Origin: Pseudomonas hunanensis
Lineage (GTDB): Bacteria; Pseudomonadota; Gammaproteobacteria; Pseudomonadales; Pseudomonadaceae
Direction of reading: 5' to 3'
Assembly (NCBI RefSeq): GCF_013393325.1
Contig: NZ_QJRC01000071.1
Coordinates: 1-64,000, forward strand
Length of the DNA stretch: 64,000 bases
Below the pieces are notes generated by a model, which was given only the letters and a program-made list of their open reading frames with translations, had not been told where the DNA came from and made no database searches. A program made the position numbers and the translations under genes. This document shows positions 10,474 through 20,547 of the stretch, in pieces (positions within the stretch are counted from its first letter, which is position 1; each line of letters begins with the position of its first letter).

Positions 10474-10896
10474 TTAACCCAGTTCTACAATCTCGTAGCC
10501 ATGGGTAATCTCAACCCCGGCACGCTCGAGCATGATCGAAGCCGAGCAGTACTTCTCTGCCGACAGCTCCACCGCCCGCTTGACCTGCGCTTCTTTCAGC
10601 CCACGCCCTTTCACCACGAAGTTCATGTGAATCTTGGTGAACACCTTCGGGTCTTCGCTGGCGCGTTCCGCCTCCAGGAACGCCTCGCAGCTTTCCACCG
10701 CCTGGCGCGACTTTTTCAGAATGCTCACCACGTCAAAACTGCTGCAACCACCCAGGCCCAGCAACAGCATTTCCATCGGGCGCACACCCAGGTTGCGACC
10801 GCCGGCCTCGGGCGGGCCGTCCATCACGACGACATGGCCGCTCCCCGACTCGCCGAGAAACATTGCTTCACCGGCCCACTGGATACGTGCCTTCAT
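10474..10896 (-). CDS. OsmC family protein (YhfA-like)
   Basis: This is a 140-residue OsmC/Ohr-fold protein. It has the conserved N-terminal basic strand, the RPMEMLLLGLGGC segment carrying the first redox cysteine (about residue 49) and a second cysteine near the C-terminus (EKYCSASIML), so a thiol-peroxidase-type site is possible. It is divergent from crp, the same neighbourhood seen for yhfA and crp in enterics, which favours a YhfA assignment over Ohr. Confidence 0.85.
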   Translation of the reverse strand: MKARIQWAGEAMFLGESGSGHVVVMDGPPEAGGRNLGVRPMEMLLLGLGGCSSFDVVSILKKSRQAVESCEAFLEAERASEDPKVFTKIHMNFVVKGRGLKEAQVKRAVELSAEKYCSASIMLERAGVEITHGYEIVELG

Positions 10897-11087
10897 CTAC
10901 CCGGACTCCTGATTTTCGGAAAAGGGTGTCAGCTTAGACCTTGTGCGGCTGTGGGAAAAGCACGAGACGTGTCGGTTTAATACCGAAACATCCCGTAGTG
11001 TCTGATAAGCTGGCGCCAAATGACTGGCGCTTGCCGTCAGCCAACCTCTAAAAAAAGCCTATGCCTCGTATCGAACAGGATTTCGTG

Positions 11088-11732
11088 ATGGTTGCCTCCG
11101 CCCTACCCGCCAAGATCAAGAACATCGACAAGTTGCTGGTGCACTGCCAGCGCCGCCGCTACACCGCCAAAAGCAACATCATCTGCGCCGGCGACCGGGC
11201 CGAGACTCTGTCGTTCATCATCAAGGGTTCGGTCACCATCCTCATCGAGGACGATGACGGCCATGAAATGATCATCGCCTACCTTAACAATGGCGATTTC
11301 TTTGGCGAGCTGGGCCTGTTCGAGCCCGTCGAGGGCGAACAGCAGCGCAGTGCCTGGGTGCGCGCCAAAACCGAGTGCGAAGTGGCCGAAATCAGCTACG
11401 AGAAGTTTCGCGAACTGGCGCGCCAGGACCCAGAAATTCTCTACGCCCTGGGCAGCCAGATGGCCCAGCGCCTACGCAACACTACGCGCAAAGTCGGCGA
11501 CTTGGCATTCTTCGACGTGACCGGTCGAGTAGCCCGTTGCCTGCTGGAACTGTGCAAGCAACCCGACGCCATGACCCATCCCGATGGCATGCAGATCAAG
11601 ATTACCCGGCAGGAAATCGGCCGTATCGTCGGTTGCTCGCGGGAAATGGTCGGCCGCGTCCTCAAGGACCTCGAAGAGCGCAGCCTGGTACAGGTGAAAG
11701 GCAAGACCATGGTGGTCTACGGTACCCGCTAG
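11088..11732 (+). CDS. crp: cAMP receptor protein family regulator (Crp/Vfr)
   Basis: This is a global transcription regulator of the CRP family and the orthologue of P. aeruginosa Vfr. The N-terminal cAMP-binding beta-roll contains [10 protein letters not shown] and RSAWVRAK. The C-terminal helix-turn-helix is in [22 protein letters not shown]. From the ATG at 11088 (preceded by AGGA) the protein is 214 residues, the family's length; the ATG nine codons upstream has no good ribosome site. Its stop codon region overlaps the end of the convergent lipoate-ligase-like gene by four bases. Confidence 0.95.
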   Translation: MVASALPAKIKNIDKLLVHCQRRRYTAKSNIICAGDRAETLSFIIKGSVTILIEDDDGHEMIIAYLNNGDFFGELGLFEPVEGEQQRSAWVRAKTECEVAEISYEKFRELARQDPEILYALGSQMAQRLRNTTRKVGDLAFFDVTGRVARCLLELCKQPDAMTHPDGMQIKITRQEIGRIVGCSREMVGRVLKDLEERSLVQVKGKTMVVYGTR

Positions 11733-12433
11733 TCCTTGGGCAGCTCGGCCAGCACCTTGGCGTAGGCCTGTGAAAGGCGCTCGAACCAGGGCACCGCGGG
11801 CGCCACTTCGTGCAAGGCAATGTGCGCATCGGCGCGGCAGCGTTGCTCCAGCTCGCAGCATTCGTTGAAGCGGTTGACCGCCGCCACCATCGACTCACGC
11901 TCGTTGTCCAGCAGCAGCGCACCGTGCACCAGCACCACCGGGCGCTTGCCCCCCAAACCCTGGCGCCAGCGCTGGGCGGTGCCCACCAGTTTGCGGCCAT
12001 TGAGGTTGACGTTGTAGCGGCCATCGCAGAAGGCCCCGTCGATTTCCCCCACCGATGCTACCCCGCCCCACTCGCGCAGCACATCGCACAGCGGCAGGCA
12101 CAGGCGCTCGTAGGCATTTTCGATGCGACCGTGGTCGCCTTCACTGCGCGGGGCGGCGTAGACCAGTGCAACGTTTACCGTCGAATGCGACTGCGGCACC
12201 GGCTCACCACCCGTTTCACGCAACAGTACCGGCCAGCCGGCAATTGCCAGCTCCGCGCAGGCGGCCTCGAAGTTGTCCAGCCGGCTCATGCGTCGAGGCA
12301 TGACCAGAGCGTGATCGGTCGGCCGCCAGAACAGCACGCCACTCTCGCGTTCGCCACGGCAGACGGCGGCCAGCAGTTCCTGTTCGGCGTGCAGGCCTTG
12401 TTCGACGGTCAAGGCCAGGGGTTGATCGCTCAT
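11729..12433 (-). CDS. Lipoate-protein ligase A family protein
   Basis: This is a 234-residue protein of the biotin/lipoate ligase fold (BPL_LplA_LipB). Visible features are the [15 protein letters not shown] substrate-pocket segment, [19 protein letters not shown] (in place of the family's RRxxGGGxVFHDxGxxN) and an [14 protein letters not shown] segment with the probable catalytic lysine. The true target protein is unknown. Its 3' end overlaps that of crp on the opposite strand, and a REP pair lies upstream. Confidence 0.82.
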   Translation of the reverse strand: MSDQPLALTVEQGLHAEQELLAAVCRGERESGVLFWRPTDHALVMPRRMSRLDNFEAACAELAIAGWPVLLRETGGEPVPQSHSTVNVALVYAAPRSEGDHGRIENAYERLCLPLCDVLREWGGVASVGEIDGAFCDGRYNVNLNGRKLVGTAQRWRQGLGGKRPVVLVHGALLLDNERESMVAAVNRFNECCELEQRCRADAHIALHEVAPAVPWFERLSQAYAKVLAELPKD

Positions 12434-12460
12434 TGATCCACCTTTGATATTGTTGTTGAT

Positions 12461-12554
12461 GGCCCTTTCGCGGGTAAACCCGCTCCCACGGGGATATCAC
12501 AGGTCCTACAGGCGGTGAACATCCTGTGGGAGCGGGTTTACCCGCGAAAGGGCC
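12461..12554. repeat. REP inverted pair
   Basis: Two opposed REP units (GGCCCTTTCGCGGGTAAACC and its complement at the other end) bracket about 50 bases. The pair lies between the lipoate-ligase-like gene and the trpC terminator. Confidence 0.88.
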
Positions 12555-12567
12555 ATTACAGGCATAC

Positions 12568-12593
12568 AAAAAAGCCGGCAAGAACGCCGGCTT
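12568..12593 (-). terminator. trpGDC operon terminator
   Basis: On the minus strand GCCGGC, a 6-base loop and GCCGGC are followed by six T residues, directly after the trpC stop codon. Confidence 0.88.
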
Positions 12594-12600
12594 CGTTTGA

Positions 12601-13434
12601 TCAGTCCAATGGCTGTACAGTTTTCTTCACCTGTTCTGGGAAGAACAACCGCTGCAATTCCAGGCCAGGCTGCTCCGCTCGCATGAACGCCTCGCCGACC
12701 AGGAACGAGTAAACCTCGTTGATCGCCATCAGTTCCACGTCCGCTCGGTTGAGAATACCGCTCTCGGTAATCGCCAAGCGATCACGCGGAATGCGCGGCA
12801 GCAGGTCGAGGGTGGTTTCCAGGCTCACCTCAAAGGTGTGCAGGTTACGGTTGTTCACCCCAACCAGCGGCGTGTCGAGGGTTTTCAAGGCGCGCTCCAG
12901 CTCATCGCCATCGTGCACTTCCACTAGCACATCAAGGCCGACATCCTTGGCAGTGGCGGCCAGTTCGGCCATCTTCACGTCGTCCAGCGCCGACACGATC
13001 AGTAGCACGCAGTCCGCGCCCAAGGCCCGGGCTTCGACGATCTGGTAAGGGTCGACCATGAAGTCCTTGCGGATTACCGGCAAGGAAACTGCTGCGCGAG
13101 CCTGCTGCAGGTACACATCGGCACCCTGGAAGTAATCGACATCGGTCAGCACCGACAGGCAGGTAGCGCCACCCTTCTCGTAGCTGACCGCGATTTCCGC
13201 CGGCACAAAGTGCTCGCGGATCACGCCTTTGCTCGGCGAGGCCTTCTTGATTTCAGCAATCACCGCCGGCTGCTTGCGCTTGGCCTGCTCGATCAGCGCG
13301 TTGGCAAAGCCACGCGGAGCATCGGCGGCCTTGGCCAGGGCCTCCAGCTCGGCAAGGCTGACGCGCGCGCTGCGCTCGGCCACTTCCTGAAACTTGCGGG
13401 CAATGATCCTTTCCAGCACTGTCGGCACACTCAT
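12601..13434 (-). CDS. trpC: Indole-3-glycerol phosphate synthase
   Basis: TrpC closes the indole ring from CdRP in tryptophan synthesis. The 277-residue TIM-barrel protein contains the KKASPSKG substrate lysine segment, LVEVHD, GVNNRNL and ITESGI motifs, all at expected order. It is the last gene of trpGDC, overlapping trpD by four bases (ATGA), and is followed by a clear terminator. Confidence 0.97.
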
Positions 13435-14480
13435 GCTTCGTTCTCCACCTTGAATACTGCAGTAAAGGCACCCAGTTCCTGCAGCTTCTCCCAGGCCAGC
13501 CCGGTGTGCAGTACGTCGTGGGCCAGCTCCACACCTTGAGCCAGGGTCATTGCATGATCGGCGGCATACAGTGCCGCGCCCGCATTGAGCACGATCATTT
13601 CCGCAGCCTTCTGGCCGTTTTCGGTCTTGCGGCGGCCCAACGCATCGCGGATCAGCTCCAGCGACGCCTGCGGGTTGTCGACGGCAAGGCCATGCAAACT
13701 CTGGCTCTTCATGCCGAGGTCTTCCGGCTCGACCCAGTATTCGGTGATTTCGTCGTTCTTCAGTTCGGCAACGAAGGTGGGTGCAGCCAGGCTGAACTCA
13801 TCCAGGCCGTCCTTCGAGTGCACCACCAGCACATGCTTGCTACCCAGACGCTGCAGTACCTCGGCCAACGGGCGGCACAGGGCCTGGGCAAACACGCCGA
13901 CCACCTGGTGCTTCACTCCGGCCGGATTCGTAAGCGGGCCGAGCATGTTGAACAGGGTGCGCAACCCCAGCTCGCGACGCGGGCCAGCGGCATGCTTCAT
14001 CGCCGAATGATGGCTTTGCGCGAACATGAAGCCGATGCCCAGGCTGTCAATGCAGCGGGCCACTTGGGTTGGCGTCAGGTTCAGATAGATGCCGGCCGCT
14101 TCCAGCAAGTCGGCACTGCCGCTCTTGCCGGACACCGCGCGGTTACCGTGCTTGGCGACCGTGCAACCCGCCGCCGCCAGGACGAACGCGGAAGCAGTGG
14201 AGACGTTGAAGATATTGGCGCCATCGCCGCCGGTGCCGACGATGTCGACCACACCATCGAGGCTTTTGAGTTCAACCTTGTCGGCCAGCTCACGCATCAC
14301 CGACACCGCACCGACAATCTCGTCGATGCTTTCACTTTTCATGCGCATACCCATCAGGAAGGCGCCGATCTGCGCCTCGCTGCATTGGCCGGTCATGATC
14401 TGGCGCATGACATCGCGCATTTCTTCGGTAGAGAGGTCCAGGTGGCCGACGATACGGGCCAACGCGCTCTTGATATCCAT
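13431..14480 (-). CDS. trpD: Anthranilate phosphoribosyltransferase
   Basis: TrpD transfers phosphoribose from PRPP to anthranilate. The 349-residue protein has the [19 protein letters not shown] loop and [18 protein letters not shown] segment typical of the family. It lies nine bases after trpG and overlaps trpC by four bases, so the three genes are a translationally linked operon. Confidence 0.97.
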
Positions 14481-14489
14481 GTTCGATCC

Positions 14490-15083
14490 TTAGCGGCGGC
14501 CGCCGGTCTGCTTGAGGAAGTTGGCGAACAGCTCGTGGCCCTGCTCGGTCAAGATCGACTCGGGGTGGAACTGTACCCCTTCGATATTCAACGTTTTATG
14601 GCGCAGGCCCATGATCTCATCGACCGAACCGTCCTCATGGGCAGTCCAGGCGGTCACCTCCAGGCAGTCGGGCAAGGTCTCGCGCTTTACCACCAGCGAG
14701 TGATAACGGGTCACGGTCAGCGGGTTGTTAAGGCCGGCGAACACGCCCAGGTCGCGGTGATGTACCGGGCTGGTCTTGCCATGCATGACCTGGCGTGCAC
14801 GTACCACGTCGCCGCCAAAAGCCTGGCCGATGGACTGGTGACCCAGGCATACGCCGAGGATCGGCAGCTTACCGGCAAAATGCAGGATAGCCTCGATGGA
14901 CACGCCCGCCTCGCTTGGCGTGCACGGGCCTGGGGATACGACGATGCGCTCAGGGTTGAGGGCTTCGATCTGGGCGATGGTCATTTCGTCATTGCGAATG
15001 ACCTTGACCTCGGCGCCCAGCTCGCCAAGGTACTGAACGACGTTGTAAGTGAATGAGTCGTAATTGTCGATCATCAGTAACAT
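14490..15083 (-). CDS. trpG: Anthranilate synthase glutamine amidotransferase subunit
   Basis: TrpG supplies ammonia from glutamine to TrpE for anthranilate formation. The 197-residue class I amidotransferase has the nucleophile cysteine in GVCLGHQ and the His-Glu pair in FHPES. The start is the ATG at 15083 ([11 protein letters not shown]), where family members begin. The long upstream region carries a tryptophan-rich leader peptide and a promoter, so this gene heads an attenuated operon. Confidence 0.96.
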   Translation of the reverse strand: MLLMIDNYDSFTYNVVQYLGELGAEVKVIRNDEMTIAQIEALNPERIVVSPGPCTPSEAGVSIEAILHFAGKLPILGVCLGHQSIGQAFGGDVVRARQVMHGKTSPVHHRDLGVFAGLNNPLTVTRYHSLVVKRETLPDCLEVTAWTAHEDGSVDEIMGLRHKTLNIEGVQFHPESILTEQGHELFANFLKQTGGRR

Positions 15084-15192
15084 GGTGTTAAACCTCTTGA
15101 ATCTACTGACTTCAGAATTCGAACCTTCCAGCACCAGCCACAGGCGCGGCTTTGCCACAAAGGGCGGTAAACGGGAAGGCAAACGGGGGCGG

Positions 15193-15207
15193 GCCGGACG
15201 GGCCGGC
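15193..15207 (-). promoter_or_regulatory. GC-rich hairpin in the trpG leader
   Basis: GCCGG and CCGGC pair across a 5-base loop between the leader peptide stop and trpG. The same layout (leader peptide, GC-rich hairpin, then CGTTTGCCT) occurs before trpE. It is a plausible attenuator element, though its T-tract is poor and alternative pairings were not computed. Confidence 0.45.
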
Positions 15208-15218
15208 AGGGGATAAAG

Positions 15219-15305
15219 TCAGGCGCGCCAACGCCAACGGGCGTGGGCCTTGATTACGCGCATCAAGAGTTTGCTGACGATCAACACAGGATAGGTCTCG
15301 CTCAT
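15219..15305 (-). CDS. trpGDC leader peptide
   Basis: A short frame upstream of trpG ends in ARWRWRA. It reads as 14 residues from the ATG at 15263 (MRVIKAHARWRWRA) or 28 from the ATG at 15305, listed here. Two Trp codons separated by one Arg codon sit just before the stop, as expected for a ribosome-sensing attenuation peptide. The last eight codons match the trpE leader nearly exactly. From the predicted promoter, the 28-residue version would start only about four bases into the transcript, so the 14-residue form may be the translated one. Attenuation of trpE and trpGDC is established for P. putida; the start choice is my inference. Confidence 0.72.
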   Translation of the reverse strand: MSETYPVLIVSKLLMRVIKAHARWRWRA

Positions 15306-15315
15306 ACGTCCCGGC

Positions 15316-15344
15316 ACAGTAGCCTACCGGGGCGACGGGCGCAA
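15316..15344 (-). promoter_or_regulatory. Predicted trpGDC promoter
   Basis: On the minus strand TTGCGC (15339-15344) and TACTGT (15316-15321) are separated by 17 bases, immediately upstream of the leader peptide frame. The interval 15084-15450 thus holds promoter, leader peptide and hairpin. I see no other gene in it. Confidence 0.65.
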
Positions 15345-15450
15345 TATGCCCGTAAACACGGGGAAACGAATGGACTTGGGAGCGATGCACAGCGATTTGC
15401 TAAGGTCGATGGGGTTGTCCCAATAAAAACAAAGAAAAGGATGTTCCCTG

Positions 15451-17319
15451 ATGCGAAAAGCCCCGTTATTGCGCTTTACTCTCGCTTCACTGGCCTTAGC
15501 TTGCAGCCAGGCATTCGCTGCCCCCTCGCCCTATTCCACCTTGATCGTGTTTGGTGACAGCCTCAGTGACGCCGGGCAGTTCGGCGGCATGCGCTTTACC
15601 AACCGCGATGCCGATGGCAATTATGCCCCCGTGTCGCCAATGATCCTGGGCGGACGGCTGGGGGTGAGCCCGATCGAGCTGGGTCCTTCTACCTCGCCTC
15701 TCAACCCGGCATTAGGGCTTCCCGACGGCAACAACTGGGCAGTCGGCGGCTACACGACCCAACAGATCCTGGACTCGATCACCAGCACATCCGAAACAGT
15801 CATCCCACCGGGGCGCACCGGCGCCGGGCAGGTACTGCGTGAAATGCCGGGCTACCTGGCCAATGGCCTGCGTGCCGACCCCAACGCGCTGTACTACCTG
15901 ACCGGCGGCGGCAATGACTTCCTGCAGGGCCTGGTCAACAGCCCGACCGATGCCATCGCCGCTGGCGCCCGCCTGGCTGCCAGCGCCCAGGCCCTGCAAC
16001 AAGGCGGCGCCCGCTACATCATGGTCTGGCTGCTGCCCGACCTCGGCCAAACACCGAACTTCAGTGGTACGCCGCTGTCATTGCTGTCTGGCGCCTTCAA
16101 CCAGTCGCTGCTCAGCCGACTGGGGCAGATCGATGCCGAGATCATCCCGCTGAACGTTCCCTTGCTGCTGAGCGAGGCATTGGCCAGCCCCAACCAGTTC
16201 GGCCTCGCCAGCGATCAGAACCTGGTCGGTACTTGCTACAGCGGCGAAGGTTGTGTGGCCAACCCGGTATATGGCATCACCGGCACCACCCCCGACCCAA
16301 CCAAACTACTGTTCAACGACTCGGTGCACCCGACCATCGCGGGCCAGCAACTGATTGCCGACTACGCCTATTCGATCATTTCCGCACCTTGGGAGCTGAC
16401 CCTGCTGCCAGAAATGGCCCATGCCAGCCTGCGCGCCCACCAGGATGAATTGCGCAACCAGTGGCAGACACCCTGGCAAGCCGTAGGTCAGTGGCAAGCC
16501 TTTGTCGCCACTGGCGCCCAGGACCTGGACTTCGACGGCCAGCACAGCGCGGCCAGCGGCGATGGACGTGGCTACAACCTGACTGTGGGCGGCAGCTATC
16601 GCCTGAACGACGCCTGGCGCGTGGGCCTCGCCGGTGGTGCATACCGACAGAAGCTGGAAGTCGGCGACCAAGACTCAGACTACAAACTGAACAGCTACCT
16701 GGCCAGTGCCTTTGCCCAATACCGCCAGGACCGCTGGTGGGCCGATGCCGCGCTGACCGCCGGGCACCTGGACTACAGTGACCTGAAACGCACCTTCGCC
16801 CTGGGCGTGAATGGCCGTAGCGAAAAGGGCGACACCGACGGCGAGGCCTGGGCGATGTCCGGGCGCCTGGGCTACAACCTGGCGGCCGACAGCAGCGACT
16901 GGCAGCTGGCACCCTTCATCAGTGCCGACTATGCGCGGGTGAAAGTGGATGGCTACGACGAGAAAAGCGGGCGCTCGACGGCACTGGGCTTCGATGACCA
17001 GGAACGCACGTCACGTCGGCTAGGCGTGGGGTTGCTGGGTAGTGTGCAGGTAATGCCAAGTACCCGGTTGTTCGCCGAGGTGGCGCAGGAACACGAGTTC
17101 GAGGACGACCAGCAGGATGTGACGATGCACCTGACCCGCTTGCCGGCCAATGACTTCACCCTGACCGGGTATACGCCACACAGCGACCTGACCCGAGCGA
17201 GCCTTGGGGTGAGCCATGAACTGGTGGCGGGGGTGCATGTGCGTGGGAACTACAACTGGCGCAAGAGTGATGAGTTGACGCAGCAGGGGGTGAGCCTGGG
17301 GGTGAGCGTGGACTTCTGA
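15451..17319 (+). CDS. estP: Autotransporter GDSL esterase EstP/EstA
   Basis: This is an outer-membrane esterase of the SGNH/GDSL family with an autotransporter barrel. The 622-residue protein starts with a signal peptide (cleavage near AFA-AP, residue 24). The esterase domain follows, with the nucleophile serine in FGDSLSD, the GGGND block and the C-terminal Asp-His pair in NDSVHPT. A beta-barrel of roughly the last 270 residues ends in phenylalanine, as needed for Bam-dependent insertion. It probably cleaves glyceride-type esters at the cell surface, with a role in motility and rhamnolipid production known for the P. aeruginosa homologue. It sits between the two trp units as a lone gene. 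Confidence 0.94.
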   Translation: MRKAPLLRFTLASLALACSQAFAAPSPYSTLIVFGDSLSDAGQFGGMRFTNRDADGNYAPVSPMILGGRLGVSPIELGPSTSPLNPALGLPDGNNWAVGGYTTQQILDSITSTSETVIPPGRTGAGQVLREMPGYLANGLRADPNALYYLTGGGNDFLQGLVNSPTDAIAAGARLAASAQALQQGGARYIMVWLLPDLGQTPNFSGTPLSLLSGAFNQSLLSRLGQIDAEIIPLNVPLLLSEALASPNQFGLASDQNLVGTCYSGEGCVANPVYGITGTTPDPTKLLFNDSVHPTIAGQQLIADYAYSIISAPWELTLLPEMAHASLRAHQDELRNQWQTPWQAVGQWQAFVATGAQDLDFDGQHSAASGDGRGYNLTVGGSYRLNDAWRVGLAGGAYRQKLEVGDQDSDYKLNSYLASAFAQYRQDRWWADAALTAGHLDYSDLKRTFALGVNGRSEKGDTDGEAWAMSGRLGYNLAADSSDWQLAPFISADYARVKVDGYDEKSGRSTALGFDDQERTSRRLGVGLLGSVQVMPSTRLFAEVAQEHEFEDDQQDVTMHLTRLPANDFTLTGYTPHSDLTRASLGVSHELVAGVHVRGNYNWRKSDELTQQGVSLGVSVDF

Positions 17320-17320
17320 A

Positions 17321-17357
17321 TGGATGGGGCCGCATTGCGGCCCCAATCCATTTATTT
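17321..17357. terminator. Bidirectional terminator between estP and trpE
   Basis: TGGATGGGGCCGC and GCGGCCCCAATCCA form a long stem with a 3-base loop, followed by TTTATTT. The stop codon of trpE is at its right edge, so it serves the convergent ends of estP and trpE. Confidence 0.85.
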
Positions 17358-18833
17358 GGTCAACGTCTGCTCGGCCAGCGCCACCGCGCGGAACATCGCT
17401 CGGCGCTTGTTGATGGTTTCTTCCCATTCCAGCGCCGGTACCGAGTCGGCAACAATGCCACCACCGGCTTGCACATGCAGTTCACCGTCCTTGATCACGG
17501 CAGTACGGATGGCAATCGCGGTATCCATGTTGCCGTTCCAGGCAAAGTAGCCGACTGCACCACCGTAAACTCCACGCTTGACCGGCTCCAGTTCGTCGAT
17601 GATTTCCATCGCGCGGATTTTCGGTGCACCCGACAGGGTGCCAGCCGGCAGGATCGCCCGCAGTGCATCCATCGCCGTCAGCCCTTCACGCAGTTGGCCG
17701 GTGACGTTGGAGACGATGTGCATCACGTTGGAATAACGCTCGATGACCATCTTCTCGGTCAGGCGCACGCTGCCGGTCGAAGACACACGGCCCACGTCGT
17801 TGCGGCCCAGGTCGATCAGCATCAAGTGCTCGGCAATTTCCTTGTCGTCCGACAGCAGGTCGTCTTCCAGAGCGCGGTCGGCCTCTTCGGTGGCGCCGCG
17901 CGGGCGGGTGCCGGCGATTGGGCGCACGGTGACCAGGTTGTCCTCGACACGTACCAGCACCTCGGGCGAGCTGCCGACCACATGGAAGTCACCGAAGTTG
18001 AAGAAGTACATGTACGGCGTCGGGTTGAAGCAGCGCAGCGCGCGGTACAGGTCGATAGGCGCAGCCTTGAAGTCGATCGACATGCGCTGTGACGGCACCA
18101 CCTGCATGCAGTCACCGGCCAGAATATATTCCTTGATACGGCCGACCGCGTTCTCGTAATCCTCACGGGTATAGCTGGAGCGGAACTCCGGTTCGTCGAC
18201 CTGTGGGCCGCTCAGGTCCAGGCCACGGCGCGGGGTGATCGGCTGACGCAGGGTTTCGAGCAAGCCTTGAAGGCGTGCCTGGCCCTGTTCGAAGGCCTGC
18301 TCCTCGGCCGGGTCAACCAGCACGATGGCGTGCATCTTGCCCGCCAGGTTGTCGAATACCACCACCGCGTCGGACACCATCAGCAGGATATCCGGCACGC
18401 CCAGCGGGTCCGGGTTGGGGCTGGCGCCCAGGCGCTTTTCCACATAACGCACGCAGTCGTAGCCGAAGTAGCCGACCAGGCCGCCGTTGAAACGCGGCAG
18501 GCCGGGAATGTCGGCAACCTTGTAGCGGTCCTTGAAGGTTTCAACGAACGCCAGCGGGTCTTCGACATCGTGGCTTTCCACTTCCACGCCATCCTGCAGG
18601 ATGCTGACGTGGTAGCCATGCACACGCATCACCGTGCGCGACGGCAAGCCGATCATCGAGTAACGGCCCCACTTCTCGCCGCCCTGCACCGATTCGAGCA
18701 GGTACGAGTTGGGTTGGTCAGCCAGTTTCAGGTAGATCGACAGCGGCGTGTCGAAGTCGGCCAGGGTTTCGCAGGCCAAAGGAATGCGGTTGTAGCCGGC
18801 AGCGGCCAGGCGCAGGAATTCTTCGCGGTTCAT
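17352..18833 (-). CDS. trpE: Anthranilate synthase component I
   Basis: TrpE converts chorismate to anthranilate with TrpG. The 493-residue protein has the N-terminal LLES feedback-binding motif (NSYLLESVQ) and the C-terminal chorismate-binding core ([31 protein letters not shown]). The start is the ATG at 18833 (MNREEFLRL). It is separated from trpGDC by estP. About 70 bases upstream a W-R-W leader peptide and a GC-rich hairpin are visible, so it should respond to charged tRNA-Trp by attenuation. Confidence 0.97.
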   Translation of the reverse strand: MNREEFLRLAAAGYNRIPLACETLADFDTPLSIYLKLADQPNSYLLESVQGGEKWGRYSMIGLPSRTVMRVHGYHVSILQDGVEVESHDVEDPLAFVETFKDRYKVADIPGLPRFNGGLVGYFGYDCVRYVEKRLGASPNPDPLGVPDILLMVSDAVVVFDNLAGKMHAIVLVDPAEEQAFEQGQARLQGLLETLRQPITPRRGLDLSGPQVDEPEFRSSYTREDYENAVGRIKEYILAGDCMQVVPSQRMSIDFKAAPIDLYRALRCFNPTPYMYFFNFGDFHVVGSSPEVLVRVEDNLVTVRPIAGTRPRGATEEADRALEDDLLSDDKEIAEHLMLIDLGRNDVGRVSSTGSVRLTEKMVIERYSNVMHIVSNVTGQLREGLTAMDALRAILPAGTLSGAPKIRAMEIIDELEPVKRGVYGGAVGYFAWNGNMDTAIAIRTAVIKDGELHVQAGGGIVADSVPALEWEETINKRRAMFRAVALAEQTLTK

Positions 18834-18877
18834 GAGTAGCCTCGTGGCAAGCAGCAGTAGGTCAGGCAAACGGACGG

Positions 18878-18893
18878 GCCGGCACGCGCCGGC
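18878..18893 (-). promoter_or_regulatory. Hairpin in the trpE leader
   Basis: GCCGGC, four bases, GCCGGC lies between the leader peptide stop (18903) and trpE and is followed on the minus strand by CCCGTCCGTTTGCC. It matches in position the hairpin before trpG. It is probably part of the attenuator; pairing alternatives were not computed. Confidence 0.5.
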
Positions 18894-18902
18894 AGGCAAA
18901 AG

Positions 18903-18947
18903 TCAGGCGCGCCAACGCCAACGGGCCAGGGCCTTGATGACTTTCAT
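18903..18947 (-). CDS. trpE leader peptide, nested in the gph 3' end
   Basis: The frame [14 protein letters not shown] is 14 codons ending in TGA. It is also the last 14 codons of gph, in the same frame and with the same stop. The two Trp codons just before the stop match the trpGDC leader. Either ribosomes initiating at the internal ATG or those finishing gph could sense tryptophan here. No strong ribosome site is visible before the internal ATG, so separate initiation is uncertain. Confidence 0.6.
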   Translation of the reverse strand: MKVIKALARWRWRA

Positions 18948-19721
18948 CCAGAATTTGCCGGTAACCACCACGGTGGGCTCTCTGTCTTGTGAGGCTTGAA
19001 GGTTCGCCAACGTTATCCCAGTGGCCGGGTCTGCGCAACCAGGCAGCAAAGCGCGCAGATCGTCGATCACCAGGTTGGGGGATTCGTCGTTGATCGGCCG
19101 GCCATGGTTGTAGCCGTAGGTCAGGCCCACGCATTGCACACCAGCTGCCTTGGCGGCCAGCACGTCACTGCGCGAATCGCCGACAAACAGCGACTGCTGC
19201 GGAGTAACACCGGCCATCTGCATGACGAACAGCAGCGCCGCCGGGTCGGGCTTCTTCTGCGGCAGGGTGTCACCGCCGATGATCCAGCGGAAGTAGTTGC
19301 CGATCTTCATCTGGTCCAGCAGCGGGCCAACGAAGCGCTCAGGCTTGTTGGTAATCAGCGCCATCTCCACACCCTGCTTGCGCAGCCAGCGCAGGGTGTC
19401 CCGCACGCCGGGGTAGACCACCGTCAGCTCATGGCTTTCGGCATAGGCGTCCATGAACAGCGCCAGCGCCTGCTCGGCCAGGGCGTCGTCCACTGTGGTG
19501 TGGTCGATGCCTCCGGCCAACGCCCGACGCACCAGCACCTGGGCACCATTGCCAACCCAGTGGCGCACGGCCTCAAGGCCTGCAGGCGGGCGCCCCAGTT
19601 CGAGCAGCATACGGTCCACGGCGGCGGCCAGGTCTGGCACGGAGTCGATCAGGGTACCGTCCAGATCGAACATCACCAGCCTCGGCAGCGTCCCCGGGAA
19701 CAGCTGCTCGAAGCCACTCAT
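18903..19721 (-). CDS. gph: Phosphoglycolate phosphatase
   Basis: This is a HAD-superfamily phosphatase that removes 2-phosphoglycolate. The 272-residue protein has motif [10 protein letters not shown], motif II ITNKP, the lysine region KKPDPAAL and motif III GDSRSDV. It overlaps rpe by four bases (ATGA), and the two form an rpe-gph unit. The C-terminal tail after about residue 255 is not needed for the HAD fold and coincides with the trpE leader peptide. Confidence 0.94.
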   Translation of the reverse strand: MSGFEQLFPGTLPRLVMFDLDGTLIDSVPDLAAAVDRMLLELGRPPAGLEAVRHWVGNGAQVLVRRALAGGIDHTTVDDALAEQALALFMDAYAESHELTVVYPGVRDTLRWLRKQGVEMALITNKPERFVGPLLDQMKIGNYFRWIIGGDTLPQKKPDPAALLFVMQMAGVTPQQSLFVGDSRSDVLAAKAAGVQCVGLTYGYNHGRPINDESPNLVIDDLRALLPGCADPATGITLANLQASQDREPTVVVTGKFWMKVIKALARWRWRA

Positions 19722-20392
19722 GGGCGGGCCAGGGCCAGTTCGGCGCGCATCTTGGCGATGACTTCCTGGTAGTCCGGGGCGTTGAAGATCGCCGAGCCAG
19801 CCACGAAGGTGTCAGCGCCAGCGGCAGCGATCTCGCGGATGTTGTTGACGTTCACGCCGCCGTCGATTTCCAGGCGGATATCACGGCCACTGGCGTCGAT
19901 CAGCGCACGCGCTTCGCGCAGTTTGTCGAGGGTGCCGGGGATGAACTTTTGCCCGCCAAAGCCTGGGTTGACGCTCATCAGCAACACCATGTCGATCTTG
20001 TCCATCACATACTTCAGGGCGTCCAGGCTGGTGGCCGGGTTGAACACCAGGCCAGCCTTGCAGCCACCGTCCTTGATCAGTTGCAGCGAACGGTCGATGT
20101 GCTGTGTGGCTTCCGGGTGGAAGGTGATGTAGGTGGCGCCGGCTTCGATGAAGTCGCCGATGATACGGTCGACGGGGCTGACCATCAGGTGCACGTCGAT
20201 CGGCGCGGTGACGCCGTACTTGCGCAGGGCGGTGCAAACCATCGGACCAATGGTCAGGTTGGGGACATAGTGGTTGTCCATGACATCGAAGTGAACGATG
20301 TCTGCACCCGCAGCCAATACCTTGTCGACGTCCTCACCCAGGCGGGCAAAATCGGCGGAGAGAATGGAGGGGGCAATAGCGTAGGGCTGCAT
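19718..20392 (-). CDS. rpe: Ribulose-phosphate 3-epimerase
   Basis: Rpe interconverts ribulose-5-phosphate and xylulose-5-phosphate in the pentose phosphate pathway. The 224-residue TIM barrel has APSILSADF, the [12 protein letters not shown] metal-site segment, [11 protein letters not shown] and EIDGGVN. It is the first gene of the rpe-gph pair, and readthrough into trpE is possible. Confidence 0.97.
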   Translation of the reverse strand: MQPYAIAPSILSADFARLGEDVDKVLAAGADIVHFDVMDNHYVPNLTIGPMVCTALRKYGVTAPIDVHLMVSPVDRIIGDFIEAGATYITFHPEATQHIDRSLQLIKDGGCKAGLVFNPATSLDALKYVMDKIDMVLLMSVNPGFGGQKFIPGTLDKLREARALIDASGRDIRLEIDGGVNVNNIREIAAAGADTFVAGSAIFNAPDYQEVIAKMRAELALARP

Positions 20393-20489
20393 GGCGCACC
20401 TGTTGGCAGAATCACGGTGGCGCGCATTGTAACTCAGGGAAACGGATAGAGGCTGATTGGTATCAATCCATGTCGACCAGCTGTTTCAA

Positions 20490-20537
20490 CCTGTACCGGC
20501 CTCTTCGTGGCTAACGCCGCGAAGAGGCCGGTACAGG
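20490..20537. repeat. REP palindrome
   Basis: CCTGTACCGGCCTCTTCG and its complement CGAAGAGGCCGGTACAGG form a long imperfect hairpin between rpe and the ABC permease gene. Confidence 0.88.
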
Positions 20538-20547
20538 CACCTCCTCA

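Noticed and set aside
12461..12554. CRISPR-like repeats
   Set aside because: These and the other extragenic repeats are palindromic REP units occurring singly or as opposed pairs, without regular spacers or cas genes.
15112..15390. 92-codon frame upstream of trpG
   Set aside because: It runs in another frame from the leader peptide through promoter and hairpin; its similarity to a frame near trpE comes from the duplicated leader DNA, not from a protein.
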